A stretch of 64,000 nucleotides of DNA from Litoribrevibacter euphylliae (GCF_042646085.1 NZ_JBHRSZ010000004.1:496001-560000); one strand, 5' to 3'; shown: positions 35,934 through 45,665, counted from the first letter of the stretch. A program made the numbers and translations. The notes: generated by a model from the sequence alone, not told the origin.

Positions 35934-35971
35934 AAAGGCCAAGAGTTTGATCAAGCTCTTGGCCTTTTTTT
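35934..35971 (+). terminator. Intrinsic terminator of gap
   Basis: Stem AAAGGCCAAGAG / CTCTTGGCCTTT with a loop near TTTGATCAAG, followed by a run of T. It lies 75 bases behind the gap stop. Confidence 0.92.
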
Positions 35972-36167
35972 ATGGGTTGGCTAAAAACTGATCTTCGTCT
36001 TTGATTTATAACAAAAATACTCAAAGGAGGTAGTGTAAAGCTAGTCTCCTTTCGATATAATTTCGCAGATTTTTGGGTGGGGGAAACCCCGAAAAGTTTA
36101 CTAGCATGCTAAATACTCACGTAAGAATGAGTACTAAGCGAGCTTTGATGAGAGACTTGGCAATCGA

Positions 36168-37505
36168 ATGATTAAGCTAAAACGTGGCCTTGATCTTCCC
36201 ATCTCTGGAAGTCCAGAGCAGTCTATTCGTCAAGGAAATTCAGTTCGCACTGTCGGCGTTGTAGGTTTTGACTACAACGGTATGAAGCCTACGATGGAAG
36301 TTCAAGTAGGTGATCAGGTCAAGTGTGGTCAGGTGATTTTCTCTGACAAGAAGACTCCAGGAGTGCTGTATACAGCACCGGCTTCCGGCAAAGTGGTTGA
36401 AATCAACCGTGGGGAGAAACGAGTTCTACAGTCCGTTGTGATCGAAGTGGATGGTGACGAGTCTGTAGAATTTCCGAAATACAGCGATACAGCAAGCCTA
36501 ACCCGCGAACAGGTTCAGGAGAATCTTGTAACTTCTGGTATGTGGACGGCGTTGCGTACGCGTCCTTTCAGTAAAGTACCGGAAGTAGGTTCAGTCCCTG
36601 CATCTATTTTTGTTCAGGCAATTGATACCAATCCATTGGCAGCTGATCCTCAAGTGATTATTCAGGAAAAAGCGGAAGCTTTTAAGAGTGGTCTTGAGAT
36701 CTTAACAAAGTTAACTGATGGAAAAGTATTTGTATGTCAGGCTGAAGGTGCAAGTACTCCTGTTCCTTCAACTGCGCAAGTACAACTGGCAGGTTTTGCT
36801 GGTCCTCATCCAGCTGGTCTTCCTGGTACGCATATTCATTTCCTAGATCCAGTGAATGCAGCTAAAACAGTCTGGACAATTAATTACCAAGAAGTGATTG
36901 CGATTGCTAACTTGTTCTCAACAGGTCGTTTGGACATTGAGCGTGTTGTTGCTCTTGCCGGTCCTCAGGTTAAGAAGCCAGGTTTGGTTCGCACTCGTGT
37001 AGGCGCGAATGTAAATGACCTTGCGGCGGGTGAGTTAGATGGCTCGAATAACCGTTTGATCTCTGGTTCTGTCTTTGGTGGTCGTGCTACTCGTGGCCCT
37101 GTTAGTTATCTTGGTCGTTACCACACTCAGATTTCTGTTCTTGAGGAAGGTACCAACCGTGATTTCATGGGGTGGCTATCTCCTGGTGGTAAGCGCTTCT
37201 CATTATTGAATATCTATCTTTCCAAGTTGGCTCCAAGCCGTCTCTTTAACTTCAATACTAATACTAATGGTAGTGAGCGTGCGATGGTTCCTGTGGGGCT
37301 CTATGAAAAAGTGATGCCTCTGGATATTTTACCAACTCAGTTGCTTCGCTCGTTAGCGGTAGGTGATACTGAAACCGCTCAATTGCTTGGTGCGTTGGAA
37401 CTTGATGAGGAAGATTTGGCATTGTGTACTTTTGTTTGCCCGGGCAAATACGAGTACGGTCCAATCTTGCGTGATAACTTGACCCGAATTGAGAAGGAGG
37501 GCTAA
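36168..37505 (+). CDS. nqrA: Na+-translocating NADH:quinone reductase subunit A
   Basis: A 445-residue NqrA, the soluble quinone-interacting subunit, starting the nqrABCDEF operon. It begins MIKLKRGLDLPISG, typical of the family, and contains 'TVGVVGFDYNGMKPTMEVQVGDQVKCGQ' and 'GPHPAGLPGTHIHF'. The complex oxidises NADH, reduces ubiquinone and pumps Na+ outwards. Only a weak GAGAG Shine-Dalgarno is seen. The promoter should lie between 35972 and 36167. Confidence 0.97.
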   Translation: MIKLKRGLDLPISGSPEQSIRQGNSVRTVGVVGFDYNGMKPTMEVQVGDQVKCGQVIFSDKKTPGVLYTAPASGKVVEINRGEKRVLQSVVIEVDGDESVEFPKYSDTASLTREQVQENLVTSGMWTALRTRPFSKVPEVGSVPASIFVQAIDTNPLAADPQVIIQEKAEAFKSGLEILTKLTDGKVFVCQAEGASTPVPSTAQVQLAGFAGPHPAGLPGTHIHFLDPVNAAKTVWTINYQEVIAIANLFSTGRLDIERVVALAGPQVKKPGLVRTRVGANVNDLAAGELDGSNNRLISGSVFGGRATRGPVSYLGRYHTQISVLEEGTNRDFMGWLSPGGKRFSLLNIYLSKLAPSRLFNFNTNTNGSERAMVPVGLYEKVMPLDILPTQLLRSLAVGDTETAQLLGALELDEEDLALCTFVCPGKYEYGPILRDNLTRIEKEG

Positions 37506-37507
37506 CC

Positions 37508-38701
37508 GTGAGTCTTAGAGGTTTCCTAGACAAAATCGAGCCCCAATTCCATAAAGGGGGCAAATACGAGAAGTGGTATGCGCTTTTTGAAGCGGTGGAT
37601 ACTATTTTCTATTCTCCAGGCAGCACAACCAAAACAACGGCCCATGTACGCGATGGTATTGACCTTAAGCGTATGATGATCACCGTTTGGTTTTTGCTAT
37701 GGCCAGCTATGTTTTACGGCATGTGGAATATCGGCTTGCAGGCAAATACTGCCATTGCTGCAGGTACAGGTACTGCGCCGACTGACTGGCACGCATTATT
37801 CTTTACTGGTCATGATCCTGCCAGCATGTTGGATAACTTCATGTTTGGTGCGGCTTACTTCCTGCCAATTTATTTCGTTGCTTTCGCAGTGGGTGGTATC
37901 TGGGAAGTATTGTTCGCGATTACTCGTGGCCACGAAGTTAACGAAGGTTTCTTCGTAACCTCTATCCTGTTTGCATTGATTCTTCCACCTTCAATCCCAC
38001 TGTGGCAGGTTGCTTTGGGCATCAGCTTCGGCGTTGTGATTGGTAAGGAAGTGTTCGGTGGAACAGGTAAAAACTTCCTGAACCCGGCATTAACCGGTCG
38101 TGCTTTCCTGTTCTTTGCATATCCTGCTCAAATGTCAGGTGATGCAATCTGGACAGCTGTAGACGGCTTCTCAGGTGCGACTCCGTTGAGTCTTGCTGCA
38201 ACTGGTGGTGTAGACGCCATTCTTGCTAGCGGTGTAACTTGGGCAGATACCTTCTTCGGTAATATCCAAGGTTCTGTGGGTGAAACATCAACTCTGATGC
38301 TGTTGATCGGTGGTGGTGTACTGCTGCTTACAGGCATTGCATCGTGGAGGATCGTTGCCGGTGTAATGATCGGTATGGTTGCTACCTCGCTACTACTAAA
38401 CAGTGTTGATTCTGAAACTAACCCAATGTTTGCGTTGCCTTGGTACTGGCACTTAACCCTAGGTGGTTTTGCAATTGGTATGTTGTTTATGGCAACAGAT
38501 CCAGTATCCGCATCTATGACGAATAAAGGTAAGTGGTATTTTGGTGCTTTGATTGGCTTCATGGTGGTGTTGATCCGTGTGGTTAACCCTGCGTTCCCAG
38601 AAGGCATGATGCTGGCGATCCTATTTGCTAACTTGTTCGCCCCGTTAATTGATCACTTCGTGGTTCAAGCAAACATCAAGAGGAGGTTAGCGCGTGTCTA
38701 G
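37508..38701 (+). CDS. nqrB: Na+-translocating NADH:quinone reductase subunit B
   Basis: A 397-residue integral membrane subunit with about ten helices. The FMN attachment motif SGATPL is present (DGFSGATPLSL near residue 220), with FMN linked to its Thr by ApbE. It forms part of the Na+ channel and binds riboflavin. It starts at GTG, two bases after the nqrA stop. Confidence 0.97.
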   Translation: MSLRGFLDKIEPQFHKGGKYEKWYALFEAVDTIFYSPGSTTKTTAHVRDGIDLKRMMITVWFLLWPAMFYGMWNIGLQANTAIAAGTGTAPTDWHALFFTGHDPASMLDNFMFGAAYFLPIYFVAFAVGGIWEVLFAITRGHEVNEGFFVTSILFALILPPSIPLWQVALGISFGVVIGKEVFGGTGKNFLNPALTGRAFLFFAYPAQMSGDAIWTAVDGFSGATPLSLAATGGVDAILASGVTWADTFFGNIQGSVGETSTLMLLIGGGVLLLTGIASWRIVAGVMIGMVATSLLLNSVDSETNPMFALPWYWHLTLGGFAIGMLFMATDPVSASMTNKGKWYFGALIGFMVVLIRVVNPAFPEGMMLAILFANLFAPLIDHFVVQANIKRRLARV

Positions 38702-39485
38702 TAATAACGATACGATCGGAAAAACTATCACAGTTGCACTTCTTCTTTGTATTGTGTGTTCTGTGATTGTATCTGGTGCGGCAATTGCGCTAAAACCTGC
38801 GCAAATTGCTAACAAAGCATTGGATATGCAGCGAAACATTCTTGCTATTGGTGGTTTGTCTAAACCAGGTGAGAGCCTAACTAAAGCCAAAGTTGAAGAG
38901 TTGTTTGGTCAGATCGAAGAAAAGTATGTCGATATGAGCACTGGTAAGTTTACGGAAGCTCCTTTCCCTAACTACGATCAAGTAAAAGCAACGAAAGATC
39001 CTAAGTTTTCTGAGAAGATTCCTGCGGATCAGGACATTGCTTCTTTGAAGCGTAAAGCGAATGTAGCAACTGTCTATAAAGTGGTTGGTGGTGAAAATGC
39101 TGGTCGCTTGATTCTTCCTGTTAGTGGTTATGGCTTGTGGTCAACGCTCTATGGTTTCGTAGCACTTGAGTCAGACCTAAATACGGTTGCTGGTTTAGGC
39201 TTCTATACACACGGTGAAACTCCGGGGCTAGGTGGTGAAATTGATAATCCACGTTGGAAAAAAATGTGGGTTGGCAAATCTATCTATGATGCAAACGGTA
39301 ATGTCGTAGCCAAAGTTAAGAAAGGCATTGTGAATCCTGAAATTGCTGTTGAAAAGCAGCATCAGGTAGATGGTCTTTCTGGTGCAACACTTACCAGTAA
39401 CGGTGTAAGTAATCTGATTAAGTTCTGGTTAGGTGACAATGGTTTTGCACCTTTCCTAAAGAACTACCAAGCAGGGGAGGCTTAA
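38694..39485 (+). CDS. nqrC: Na+-translocating NADH:quinone reductase subunit C
   Basis: A 263-residue subunit with one N-terminal membrane helix and a periplasmic FMN domain. The FMN site is SGATLTSNGV near residue 227, with FMN linked to Thr. The GTG start overlaps the end of nqrB by eight bases and has a perfect AGGAGG seven bases upstream inside nqrB, so the two are translationally coupled. Confidence 0.97.
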   Translation: MSSNNDTIGKTITVALLLCIVCSVIVSGAAIALKPAQIANKALDMQRNILAIGGLSKPGESLTKAKVEELFGQIEEKYVDMSTGKFTEAPFPNYDQVKATKDPKFSEKIPADQDIASLKRKANVATVYKVVGGENAGRLILPVSGYGLWSTLYGFVALESDLNTVAGLGFYTHGETPGLGGEIDNPRWKKMWVGKSIYDANGNVVAKVKKGIVNPEIAVEKQHQVDGLSGATLTSNGVSNLIKFWLGDNGFAPFLKNYQAGEA

Positions 39486-39488
39486 TCA

Positions 39489-40148
39489 ATGTCTGATATT
39501 AAACAGGTATTGACTGAACCAGTCGTAAAAAATAACCCAATTGCACTTCAGATTCTTGGTATCTGTTCAGCGCTTGCTGTAACCACTTCTCTGAACGTTG
39601 CTTTGGTGATGAGTATGGCAGTAATTGCAGTAACTGCTTTCTCTAACCTTTTTGTTTCTGTAATTCGTATGCATATTCCTAGCAGCATTCGGATTATTGT
39701 TCAGATGACGATCATTGCATCCTTGGTAATCGTTGTGGATCAGGTATTGAAAGCCTTTGCTTACTCAATCAGTAAGCAGCTTTCGGTATTCGTTGGTCTG
39801 ATTATTACTAACTGTATTGTAATGGGTCGTGCTGAAGCCTATGCGATGAAAAATGGCCCATTCATGAGCTTTATGGATGGTATTGGTAATGGTCTTGGTT
39901 ATTCTGCGATTCTTATCGTGGTTGCCTTCTTCCGTGAGCTGTTCGGTGCTGGTAAGTTGTTCGGTATCGAAATTCTGCCTTTGGTAACTGAAGGTGGTTG
40001 GTATAACCCGAACGGTCTGTTGTTGCTTCCACCAAGTGCGTTCTTCTTGATCGGTGGCATCATCTGGGCAATTCGTACCTTCCAGAAGGATCAGGTTGAA
40101 GCACCTGACTTCAAGATTGCTAAAAATACAACGAAGGAGGCTTACTAA
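39489..40148 (+). CDS. nqrD: Na+-translocating NADH:quinone reductase subunit D
   Basis: A 219-residue membrane subunit with six helices. Family segments include 'NPIALQILGICSALAVTTSLNVALVMS' and 'IITNCIVMGRAEAYAMKNGP'; the NCIVMGR Cys belongs to the membrane Fe site shared by NqrD and NqrE. It is homologous to RnfE. It begins three bases after nqrC (GGGGAGG upstream) and its stop overlaps the nqrE start. Confidence 0.97.
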   Translation: MSDIKQVLTEPVVKNNPIALQILGICSALAVTTSLNVALVMSMAVIAVTAFSNLFVSVIRMHIPSSIRIIVQMTIIASLVIVVDQVLKAFAYSISKQLSVFVGLIITNCIVMGRAEAYAMKNGPFMSFMDGIGNGLGYSAILIVVAFFRELFGAGKLFGIEILPLVTEGGWYNPNGLLLLPPSAFFLIGGIIWAIRTFQKDQVEAPDFKIAKNTTKEAY

Positions 40149-40762
40149 TGGAACATTATTTAAGTCTTTTAGTACGTGCCATTTTCGTTGAGAACATGGC
40201 ATTAGCTTTCTTCCTGGGGATGTGTACCTTCATTGCAATCTCTAAGAAGATTCAAACCTCTTTAGGTCTGGGTATTGCTGTTATCGTGGTATTGGCCATT
40301 ACAGTGCCGGTAAACAATCTGATTTATACCTACCTTCTTAAAGAAGGTGCGTTGACTTGGATTAGCCCTGATTACGCTACAGTGGATCTAAGTTTCCTTG
40401 GTCTGTTGAGCTACATCGGTGTGATCGCTGCAATGGTTCAAATCCTGGAGATGGTGTTGGATAAATACATTCCTACACTATACAACTCTCTGGGTGTGTT
40501 CCTGCCGTTGATTACCGTGAACTGTGCAATCATGGGTGCTTCATTGTTTATGGTGGAGCGTGATTATCAGTTTGGTGAAAGTGTTGTGTATGGTGTGGGT
40601 GCTGGTATTGGTTGGGCACTTGCGATTACTGCACTTGCGGGCATCCGTGAAAAATTGAAGTACAGCGACATTCCTGAAGGGTTACGCGGTTTAGGTATTA
40701 CCTTTATGTGCGTAGGCTTGATGTCTCTTGGCTTCATGTCTTTCGGCGGCATTTCTTTGTAG
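40148..40762 (+). CDS. nqrE: Na+-translocating NADH:quinone reductase subunit E
   Basis: A 204-residue membrane subunit, homologous to NqrD but inverted in the membrane. The pairing Cys lies in 'LITVNCAIMGASLF', and 'VENMALAFFLGMCTFIAISKK' carries the second, giving the membrane [2Fe-2S] site with NqrD. It starts at the ATG overlapping the nqrD stop, preceded by AAGGAGG. Confidence 0.97.
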   Translation: MEHYLSLLVRAIFVENMALAFFLGMCTFIAISKKIQTSLGLGIAVIVVLAITVPVNNLIYTYLLKEGALTWISPDYATVDLSFLGLLSYIGVIAAMVQILEMVLDKYIPTLYNSLGVFLPLITVNCAIMGASLFMVERDYQFGESVVYGVGAGIGWALAITALAGIREKLKYSDIPEGLRGLGITFMCVGLMSLGFMSFGGISL

Positions 40763-40788
40763 TCGGTCACTATAGCGAGGGTATATAA

Positions 40789-42018
40789 ATGTTAGGAACT
40801 GAAGTAATACTCGGTGTAGTGATGTTCACAGTGATCGTTATGGCGTTGGTGGCAGTTATTCTTTCTGCTCGTGCCAAACTTGTGAACTCAGGTGATGTCA
40901 CTATCGGGATCAATGACGATGATGATAAATCTATCGTTACGCCAGCAGGTGGTAAGTTGCTACAGACATTGGCAGCTTCCAATGTATTCTTGTCATCAGC
41001 GTGTGGTGGTGGCGGTACTTGCGCTCAGTGTAAATGTAAGGTGTTTGAAGGCGGCGGCGACATGCTACCAACGGAAGCCTCTTACTTTACTAAGCGTGAA
41101 GCTCAAGAAGGTTGGCGTCTTGCATGTCAGGTGGCTGTTAAGCAAGACATGAAGATCGAAGTTGAAGATGAAGTCTTCGGCGTTAAGAAGTGGGAATGTA
41201 CGGTTGAATCTAACCCGAATGTTGCTACCTTCATTAAGGAGCTAACGCTTCGCCTTCCTGAAGGTGAAAATGTTGACTTCCGTGCAGGTGGTTATGTTCA
41301 GTTAGAATGTCCGCCACACCATGTTAAGTACAGTGATTTTGATATTCCTGAAGAATATCGTGGTGACTGGGATCACTTTGGCATCTTTAAGTATGAGTCA
41401 ATCGTTAAAGAGCCTGTGATTCGTGCTTACTCAATGGCGAACTACCCTGAAGAGCGTGGTGTTGTTAAGTTCAATATTCGTATTGCAACGCCGCCTCCAG
41501 GTACTGATCACCCACCAGGTATCATGTCATCTTACGTATTCAACCTGAAACCAGGCGATAAGATTACTGTATACGGCCCATTTGGTGAGTTCTTCGCGAA
41601 AGATACTGATGCTGAAATGGTGTTTATCGGTGGTGGTGCAGGTATGGCGCCTATGCGTTCGCACATCTTCGATCAGCTTAAGCGTCTTAACAGCAAGCGT
41701 AAGATCAGCTTCTGGTACGGTGCTCGTTCTATGCGTGAGTCCTTCTACAATGAAGAGTACGACATGCTTGCAGAAGAGAACGAGAACTTTGATTGGCATT
41801 TGGCTCTTTCAGACCCTCAACCAGAGGACAACTGGGAAGGCTTGACCGGGTTCATTCATAACGTACTTTATGAAGAGTACCTGAAAGACCACCCTGCGCC
41901 AGAAGATTGTGAGTTCTACATGTGTGGGCCTCCAATGATGAACGCAGCCGTAATCAACATGTTGGAAAACTTGGGTGTAGAGCCTGAGAACATTCTGCTT
42001 GATGACTTCGGTGGTTAA
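40789..42018 (+). CDS. nqrF: Na+-translocating NADH:quinone reductase subunit F
   Basis: A 409-residue electron-entry subunit: N-terminal membrane helix, a 2Fe-2S ferredoxin domain (SACGGGGTCAQCKCKV near 70-83 and LACQVAV), then FAD (RAYSMANYPEE) and NADH domains (GGGAGMAPMRSHIF, YMCGPPMMN). It oxidises NADH and passes electrons to the 2Fe-2S centre. It is the last operon gene before a strong terminator at 42020. Confidence 0.97.
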   Translation: MLGTEVILGVVMFTVIVMALVAVILSARAKLVNSGDVTIGINDDDDKSIVTPAGGKLLQTLAASNVFLSSACGGGGTCAQCKCKVFEGGGDMLPTEASYFTKREAQEGWRLACQVAVKQDMKIEVEDEVFGVKKWECTVESNPNVATFIKELTLRLPEGENVDFRAGGYVQLECPPHHVKYSDFDIPEEYRGDWDHFGIFKYESIVKEPVIRAYSMANYPEERGVVKFNIRIATPPPGTDHPPGIMSSYVFNLKPGDKITVYGPFGEFFAKDTDAEMVFIGGGAGMAPMRSHIFDQLKRLNSKRKISFWYGARSMRESFYNEEYDMLAEENENFDWHLALSDPQPEDNWEGLTGFIHNVLYEEYLKDHPAPEDCEFYMCGPPMMNAAVINMLENLGVEPENILLDDFGG

Positions 42019-42019
42019 A

Positions 42020-42053
42020 TAAAAAAGGCCGCATTTGCGGCCTTTTTTATTTG
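42020..42053 (+). terminator. Intrinsic terminator of the nqr operon
   Basis: Perfect stem AAAAAAGGCCGCA / TGCGGCCTTTTTT with a short loop and T run, directly after nqrF. It separates nqrA-F from apbE, so apbE needs read-through or its own promoter. Confidence 0.93.
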
Positions 42054-42108
42054 TAATTTTTTATTTCTGATTAATCTCTCATACAACATCTGATTTTGTA
42101 GGTGTCTC

Positions 42109-43152
42109 TTGTCTCAAAAGCAAATCTTAATAGGCTTCCTTTTACTGGTTGCGATTCTTTCGATCGGTATCTTTAACAAAAATAGCTCTTCTACTGATAA
42201 AGCCCAGGTTAAAAGTTCGTATCAAGGGCGAGCCATGGGGACCACGTACAGTGTAGTGTATGTTCTAAATGGCAAGGTTGAAGAAAAGGTCGTTCAGACT
42301 CGAATTGATCAGGCCATTAATCTTGTTAATGATCAGATGTCTACGTACAAAGCAGACTCAAATTTATCTATTTTTAATCAAAAGCCTGCAGGAGCCTGTT
42401 ATAAGTTTCCTCAAGATACCTATCGTGTGTTGGAAATGGCGGTGGAGATAAGTAACGTCACTGAGGGGGCTTTTGATCCGACTGTAGGGCCTTTAGTAAA
42501 CCTCTGGGGGTTTGGACCGGATTATCACGAATCCAAAAGGCCGTCTGATGAGCAAATACGAGAACTCAAGTCGACTAAAGTCGGATATCAATACCTTACG
42601 TTGAAAGAAGATAATGTGGCGTGTAAGGAAAAAGATATATACGTTGATCTGTCCGCCATTGCAAAAGGATACGCTGTAGATCTGGTTGCGGAGTATTTGG
42701 ATAAGCTAGGTATAGAATCTTATTTGGTTGAAATTGGTGGTGAACTGAAAGCGAAAGGTATAAAACCAAATAATGAGTATTGGTATATTGCTATCGAAAA
42801 CCCAGAAACTGAACTTGGTCGCTCAGTTCATAAAATTCTGGAACTTCAAAATACTGGGATAGCAACGTCTGGGGATTACAGAAACTATTTCGAAGTTGAT
42901 GGAAAACGTTTCTCTCACACTATTGATCCTCAGACTGGTATGCCAATTAAGCATAACTTGGCTTCGATCAGTGTTTTGAATCCTTCAGTAGCGTATGCTG
43001 ACGCAATGGCTACCGCTATGAATGTTATGGGCCCTGAAAAAGCTTTGCTTCTGGCAGAGAAACAAAGTCTGGCAGTTTATCTGTTGGTAAAGAGCGATAA
43101 GGGCTTTGAAGTCAAAAGTACAGATGCCTTTTTGCAGTATATAATTGAATAA
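42109..43152 (+). CDS. apbE: FAD:protein FMN transferase ApbE
   Basis: A 347-residue ApbE that attaches FMN to the Thr residues of NqrB and NqrC. After an N-terminal membrane helix (about 4-23), the family motifs follow: GRAMGTTYSV, DPTVGPLVNLWGFGP, VDLSAIAKGYAVD, EIGGELKAKG and FSHTIDPQTGMP, with the Mg-binding Asp/Thr region near the end (YADAMATAMNVMG). The start is TTG with AGGTG five bases upstream. It sits between nqrF and nqrM as in other Na+-NQR loci. Confidence 0.95.
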   Translation: MSQKQILIGFLLLVAILSIGIFNKNSSSTDKAQVKSSYQGRAMGTTYSVVYVLNGKVEEKVVQTRIDQAINLVNDQMSTYKADSNLSIFNQKPAGACYKFPQDTYRVLEMAVEISNVTEGAFDPTVGPLVNLWGFGPDYHESKRPSDEQIRELKSTKVGYQYLTLKEDNVACKEKDIYVDLSAIAKGYAVDLVAEYLDKLGIESYLVEIGGELKAKGIKPNNEYWYIAIENPETELGRSVHKILELQNTGIATSGDYRNYFEVDGKRFSHTIDPQTGMPIKHNLASISVLNPSVAYADAMATAMNVMGPEKALLLAEKQSLAVYLLVKSDKGFEVKSTDAFLQYIIE

Positions 43153-43301
43153 TATTCGAATGAATTGACGCTTGGCTGGATTGAGGGCTTCTTAAGGAAG
43201 TACAATTCGCCATTAAATAGTATTCGCTGAAAGCTGAACTTTTCCTTGAGTTCTCTTTCAAAAAGCAAATTAATTCGTGAAATCAAATCGGTGGTAATTC
43301 T

Positions 43302-43538
43302 ATGGAATTAATGATTGTTGCTTTTGTGGTTATGTTGTTGCTGGTAGCTGGTATGGCTATTGGGGTCATCATGGGCCGGGAACCAATCAAAGGGTCATGC
43401 GGAGGCATGGCTGCATTAGGTATGGATACTGCGTGCGATATTTGTGGCGGTAACCCTGCCAAATGTGATGAAGAAAACGAAAGACAGCGTAAAGCTGCAC
43501 AAGGCAAAGACGATCAGTTTTACGATGCTTCTAACTGA
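43302..43538 (+). CDS. nqrM: Na+-NQR maturation protein NqrM
   Basis: A 78-residue NqrM (DUF539). One N-terminal membrane helix (about 3-24) is followed by four conserved Cys (33, 45, 48, 55: GSCGGMAALGMDTACDICGG, AKCDEE). In Vibrio NqrM is needed to deliver iron for the NqrD/NqrE cluster. It lies downstream of apbE as expected. Confidence 0.95.
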   Translation: MELMIVAFVVMLLLVAGMAIGVIMGREPIKGSCGGMAALGMDTACDICGGNPAKCDEENERQRKAAQGKDDQFYDASN

Positions 43539-43625
43539 TTAGTTATTTCAAGTTAAGTTGGTATACGAAAACAATAAATAAGTTATGGGTTGAATGTTTA
43601 ACCCATAGAACACAGGGAAAACTTA

Positions 43626-45020
43626 ATGGCGGATTTATATTACGACGTAGTAGTTATTGGTTCTGGTCCTGCGGGCGAAGGTGCTGCAATTAATGCAGCC
43701 AAGTGCGGAAAGCGTGTGGCTGTTATCGAAATGCAATCACAGGTAGGTGGTAACTGTACTCACAAAGGTACGATACCTTCAAAAGCGTTACGTCATGCGG
43801 TAAAGCAGATCATTACCTTTAATACCAACCCTATGTTCCGTGATATTGGTGAACCTCGTTGGTTCTCTTTCCCGAATGTGTTGAAAGGCGCTAATCGTGT
43901 GATGCAGAAGCAGGTAAAGCTGCGTACTGAGCATTATGCACGTAATCGTATCGACATACATTTTGGTCATGCGAAGTTTGTTGATCAGAATACCATTACA
44001 GTAACAGGTGGCTCGAATACAGCGGATCGCCTGCATGCCAAGAACTTCGTGATTGCAACAGGCTCCCGTCCTTGGCACCCACCCGGTGTTAACTTTAATC
44101 ATCCACGCGTCTATGACAGTGATTCCGTGCTTGAACTTCAACATACACCGCGGACTTTAATTATTTATGGTGCGGGTGTGATTGGCTCTGAGTATGCTTC
44201 TATTTTTGTTGGCTTAGGCGTGAAAGTAGACCTGATCAATCCGGCTGATACCTTACTGTCTTTTCTTGATAGTGAAATCTCGGATGCATTGGGTTATCAC
44301 CTTCGCAGTAATGGCGTGATGGTTCGGCATAATGAACAGTTTGAATCACTAGAAGCGCAAGAGAATGGAGTTATTCTAAATCTTCAGTCCGGTAAGCGAT
44401 TAAAAGCAGATGCTTTCTTATGGTGTAATGGTCGTTCAGGTATTACGGACAATCTTGGGTTGGAGAATATCGGTTTAGAGCCAAATTCTCGTGGTCAGCT
44501 GGAGGTTGATGAGCACTATCGGACCTCTGTTGAAAACGTCTATGCCGCTGGTGATGTGATCGGTTGGCCAAGCTTGGCTAGTGCTTCCTATGATCAGGGA
44601 CGAGCAGCCTCTAAGGACTTGGCTGAAGACCCTGAGTTCCATATGGTCACGGATGTACCTACAGGGATTTATACTATTCCGGAAATTAGCTCGGTAGGTT
44701 TAACGGAGCAGCAATTGACCGAGAAAAAAGTACCTTATGAAGTAGGGCAGGCGCAATTTCAGCATACGGCTCGTGCGCAAATTACGGGTGAACCGATTGG
44801 TATGCTGAAGATTCTTTTCCATCGTGAAACGTTGGAAATTTTGGGCGTTCACTGTTTTGGTGATCAAGCGTCTGAGATTGTTCACATTGGACAGGCAATT
44901 ATGAATCAGCCGGGTGAGTTAAACAGTATCAAATACTTTGTAAATACCACGTTCAACTATCCAACCATGGCTGAAGCTTATCGTGTTGCTGCATTAAATG
45001 GCTTGAACCGAATTTTCTAG
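43626..45020 (+). CDS. sthA: Soluble pyridine nucleotide transhydrogenase SthA
   Basis: A 464-residue flavoprotein that moves hydride between NADPH and NAD+. The FAD Gly motif is VVIGSGPAGEGAA; the following segment reads NCTHKGTIPSKALRH, in which the second redox Cys of classical disulfide reductases is replaced by Thr, as is usual in SthA. The NAD domain shows IYGAGVIGSEYASIF. The C-terminal dimer interface ends near 'NTTFNYPTMAEAYRVAALNGLNRIF'. It follows nqrM and supplies or drains NADH near the NQR complex. Confidence 0.96.
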   Translation: MADLYYDVVVIGSGPAGEGAAINAAKCGKRVAVIEMQSQVGGNCTHKGTIPSKALRHAVKQIITFNTNPMFRDIGEPRWFSFPNVLKGANRVMQKQVKLRTEHYARNRIDIHFGHAKFVDQNTITVTGGSNTADRLHAKNFVIATGSRPWHPPGVNFNHPRVYDSDSVLELQHTPRTLIIYGAGVIGSEYASIFVGLGVKVDLINPADTLLSFLDSEISDALGYHLRSNGVMVRHNEQFESLEAQENGVILNLQSGKRLKADAFLWCNGRSGITDNLGLENIGLEPNSRGQLEVDEHYRTSVENVYAAGDVIGWPSLASASYDQGRAASKDLAEDPEFHMVTDVPTGIYTIPEISSVGLTEQQLTEKKVPYEVGQAQFQHTARAQITGEPIGMLKILFHRETLEILGVHCFGDQASEIVHIGQAIMNQPGELNSIKYFVNTTFNYPTMAEAYRVAALNGLNRIF

Positions 45021-45040
45021 CTTGCTTGAGCTTTGATTTC

Positions 45041-45076
45041 AAAGGCTTCTGATTTGCGTCAGAGGCCTTTTTTATT
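45041..45076 (+). terminator. Intrinsic terminator of sthA
   Basis: Stem AAAGGCTTCTGA / TCAGAGGCCTTT (one mismatch) with loop TTTGCG and T run, 20 bases behind the sthA stop. Confidence 0.88.
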
Positions 45077-45253
45077 ACGTAAAATCCTTATCAGATTTAC
45101 TTGTTTTTATATCTGTTTTTCGAGTAAGAGAGCGCCTTATTATTTGTTTTGTTTATGATATGATTCGCGCCATTAGATTGATAAGCTTTCCAGCGGCTGT
45201 ATTACGATTAACATAATTGCCAGTCGTTGAACGATGATTAAGGTGAGTGAGAC

Positions 45254-45529
45254 ATGCTAAAGAAAGATAAGCAAAAAGTGTTTAAAGATGTATGGAGTGA
45301 TGACCATATTAAGTCATTTCTTGAGCGTGCGCCTTATGGTGATGAAAACCCTGATTTCTATGCGCTAAATATTGCTTATCGTTATATGGTTGCTGATGAT
45401 TTTGCTCGGTTCGTCGCTTTCTTTAAGGAAGCGGGTCGTGACATTGAGGCTACCGGTCCTGAAGGGAAAAACATGAAGCAGCTATTGGCTGAGCATCCAA
45501 ACGGTGAAGATTATCTTGCAGCTCTGTAA
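45254..45529 (+). CDS. PA4642-family protein
   Basis: A 91-residue protein of the PA4642 family, small and acidic, with the conserved core 'FLERAPYGDENPDFYALNIAYRYMVADDFARFV' and 'AEHPNGEDYLAAL'. Function unknown; it is widespread in Pseudomonas and Oceanospirillales. A clear terminator follows. Confidence 0.85.
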   Translation: MLKKDKQKVFKDVWSDDHIKSFLERAPYGDENPDFYALNIAYRYMVADDFARFVAFFKEAGRDIEATGPEGKNMKQLLAEHPNGEDYLAAL

Positions 45530-45553
45530 GGCTAGGATAAAATTATCGTAAAG

Positions 45554-45577
45554 AAGGAGCGTTAAGCTCCTTTTTTT
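45554..45577 (+). terminator. Intrinsic terminator of the PA4642-family gene
   Basis: Stem AAGGAGC / GCTCCTT around GTTAA, then seven T. Confidence 0.9.
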
Positions 45578-45665
45578 GTGTCTGGCTGTTTGAGTCGAGT
45601 TAGCTTCCGAAGGCATACCTTTACTGGTTAAGCCTTTACTGAACAGGGCTTTATGAGGCATGTAT

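Noticed and set aside
36023..36052. AAAGGAGG/CTCCTTT inverted repeat before nqrA, considered as a riboswitch or terminator
   Set aside because: The arms are short and purine/pyrimidine-rich, with no T run and no recognisable aptamer core.
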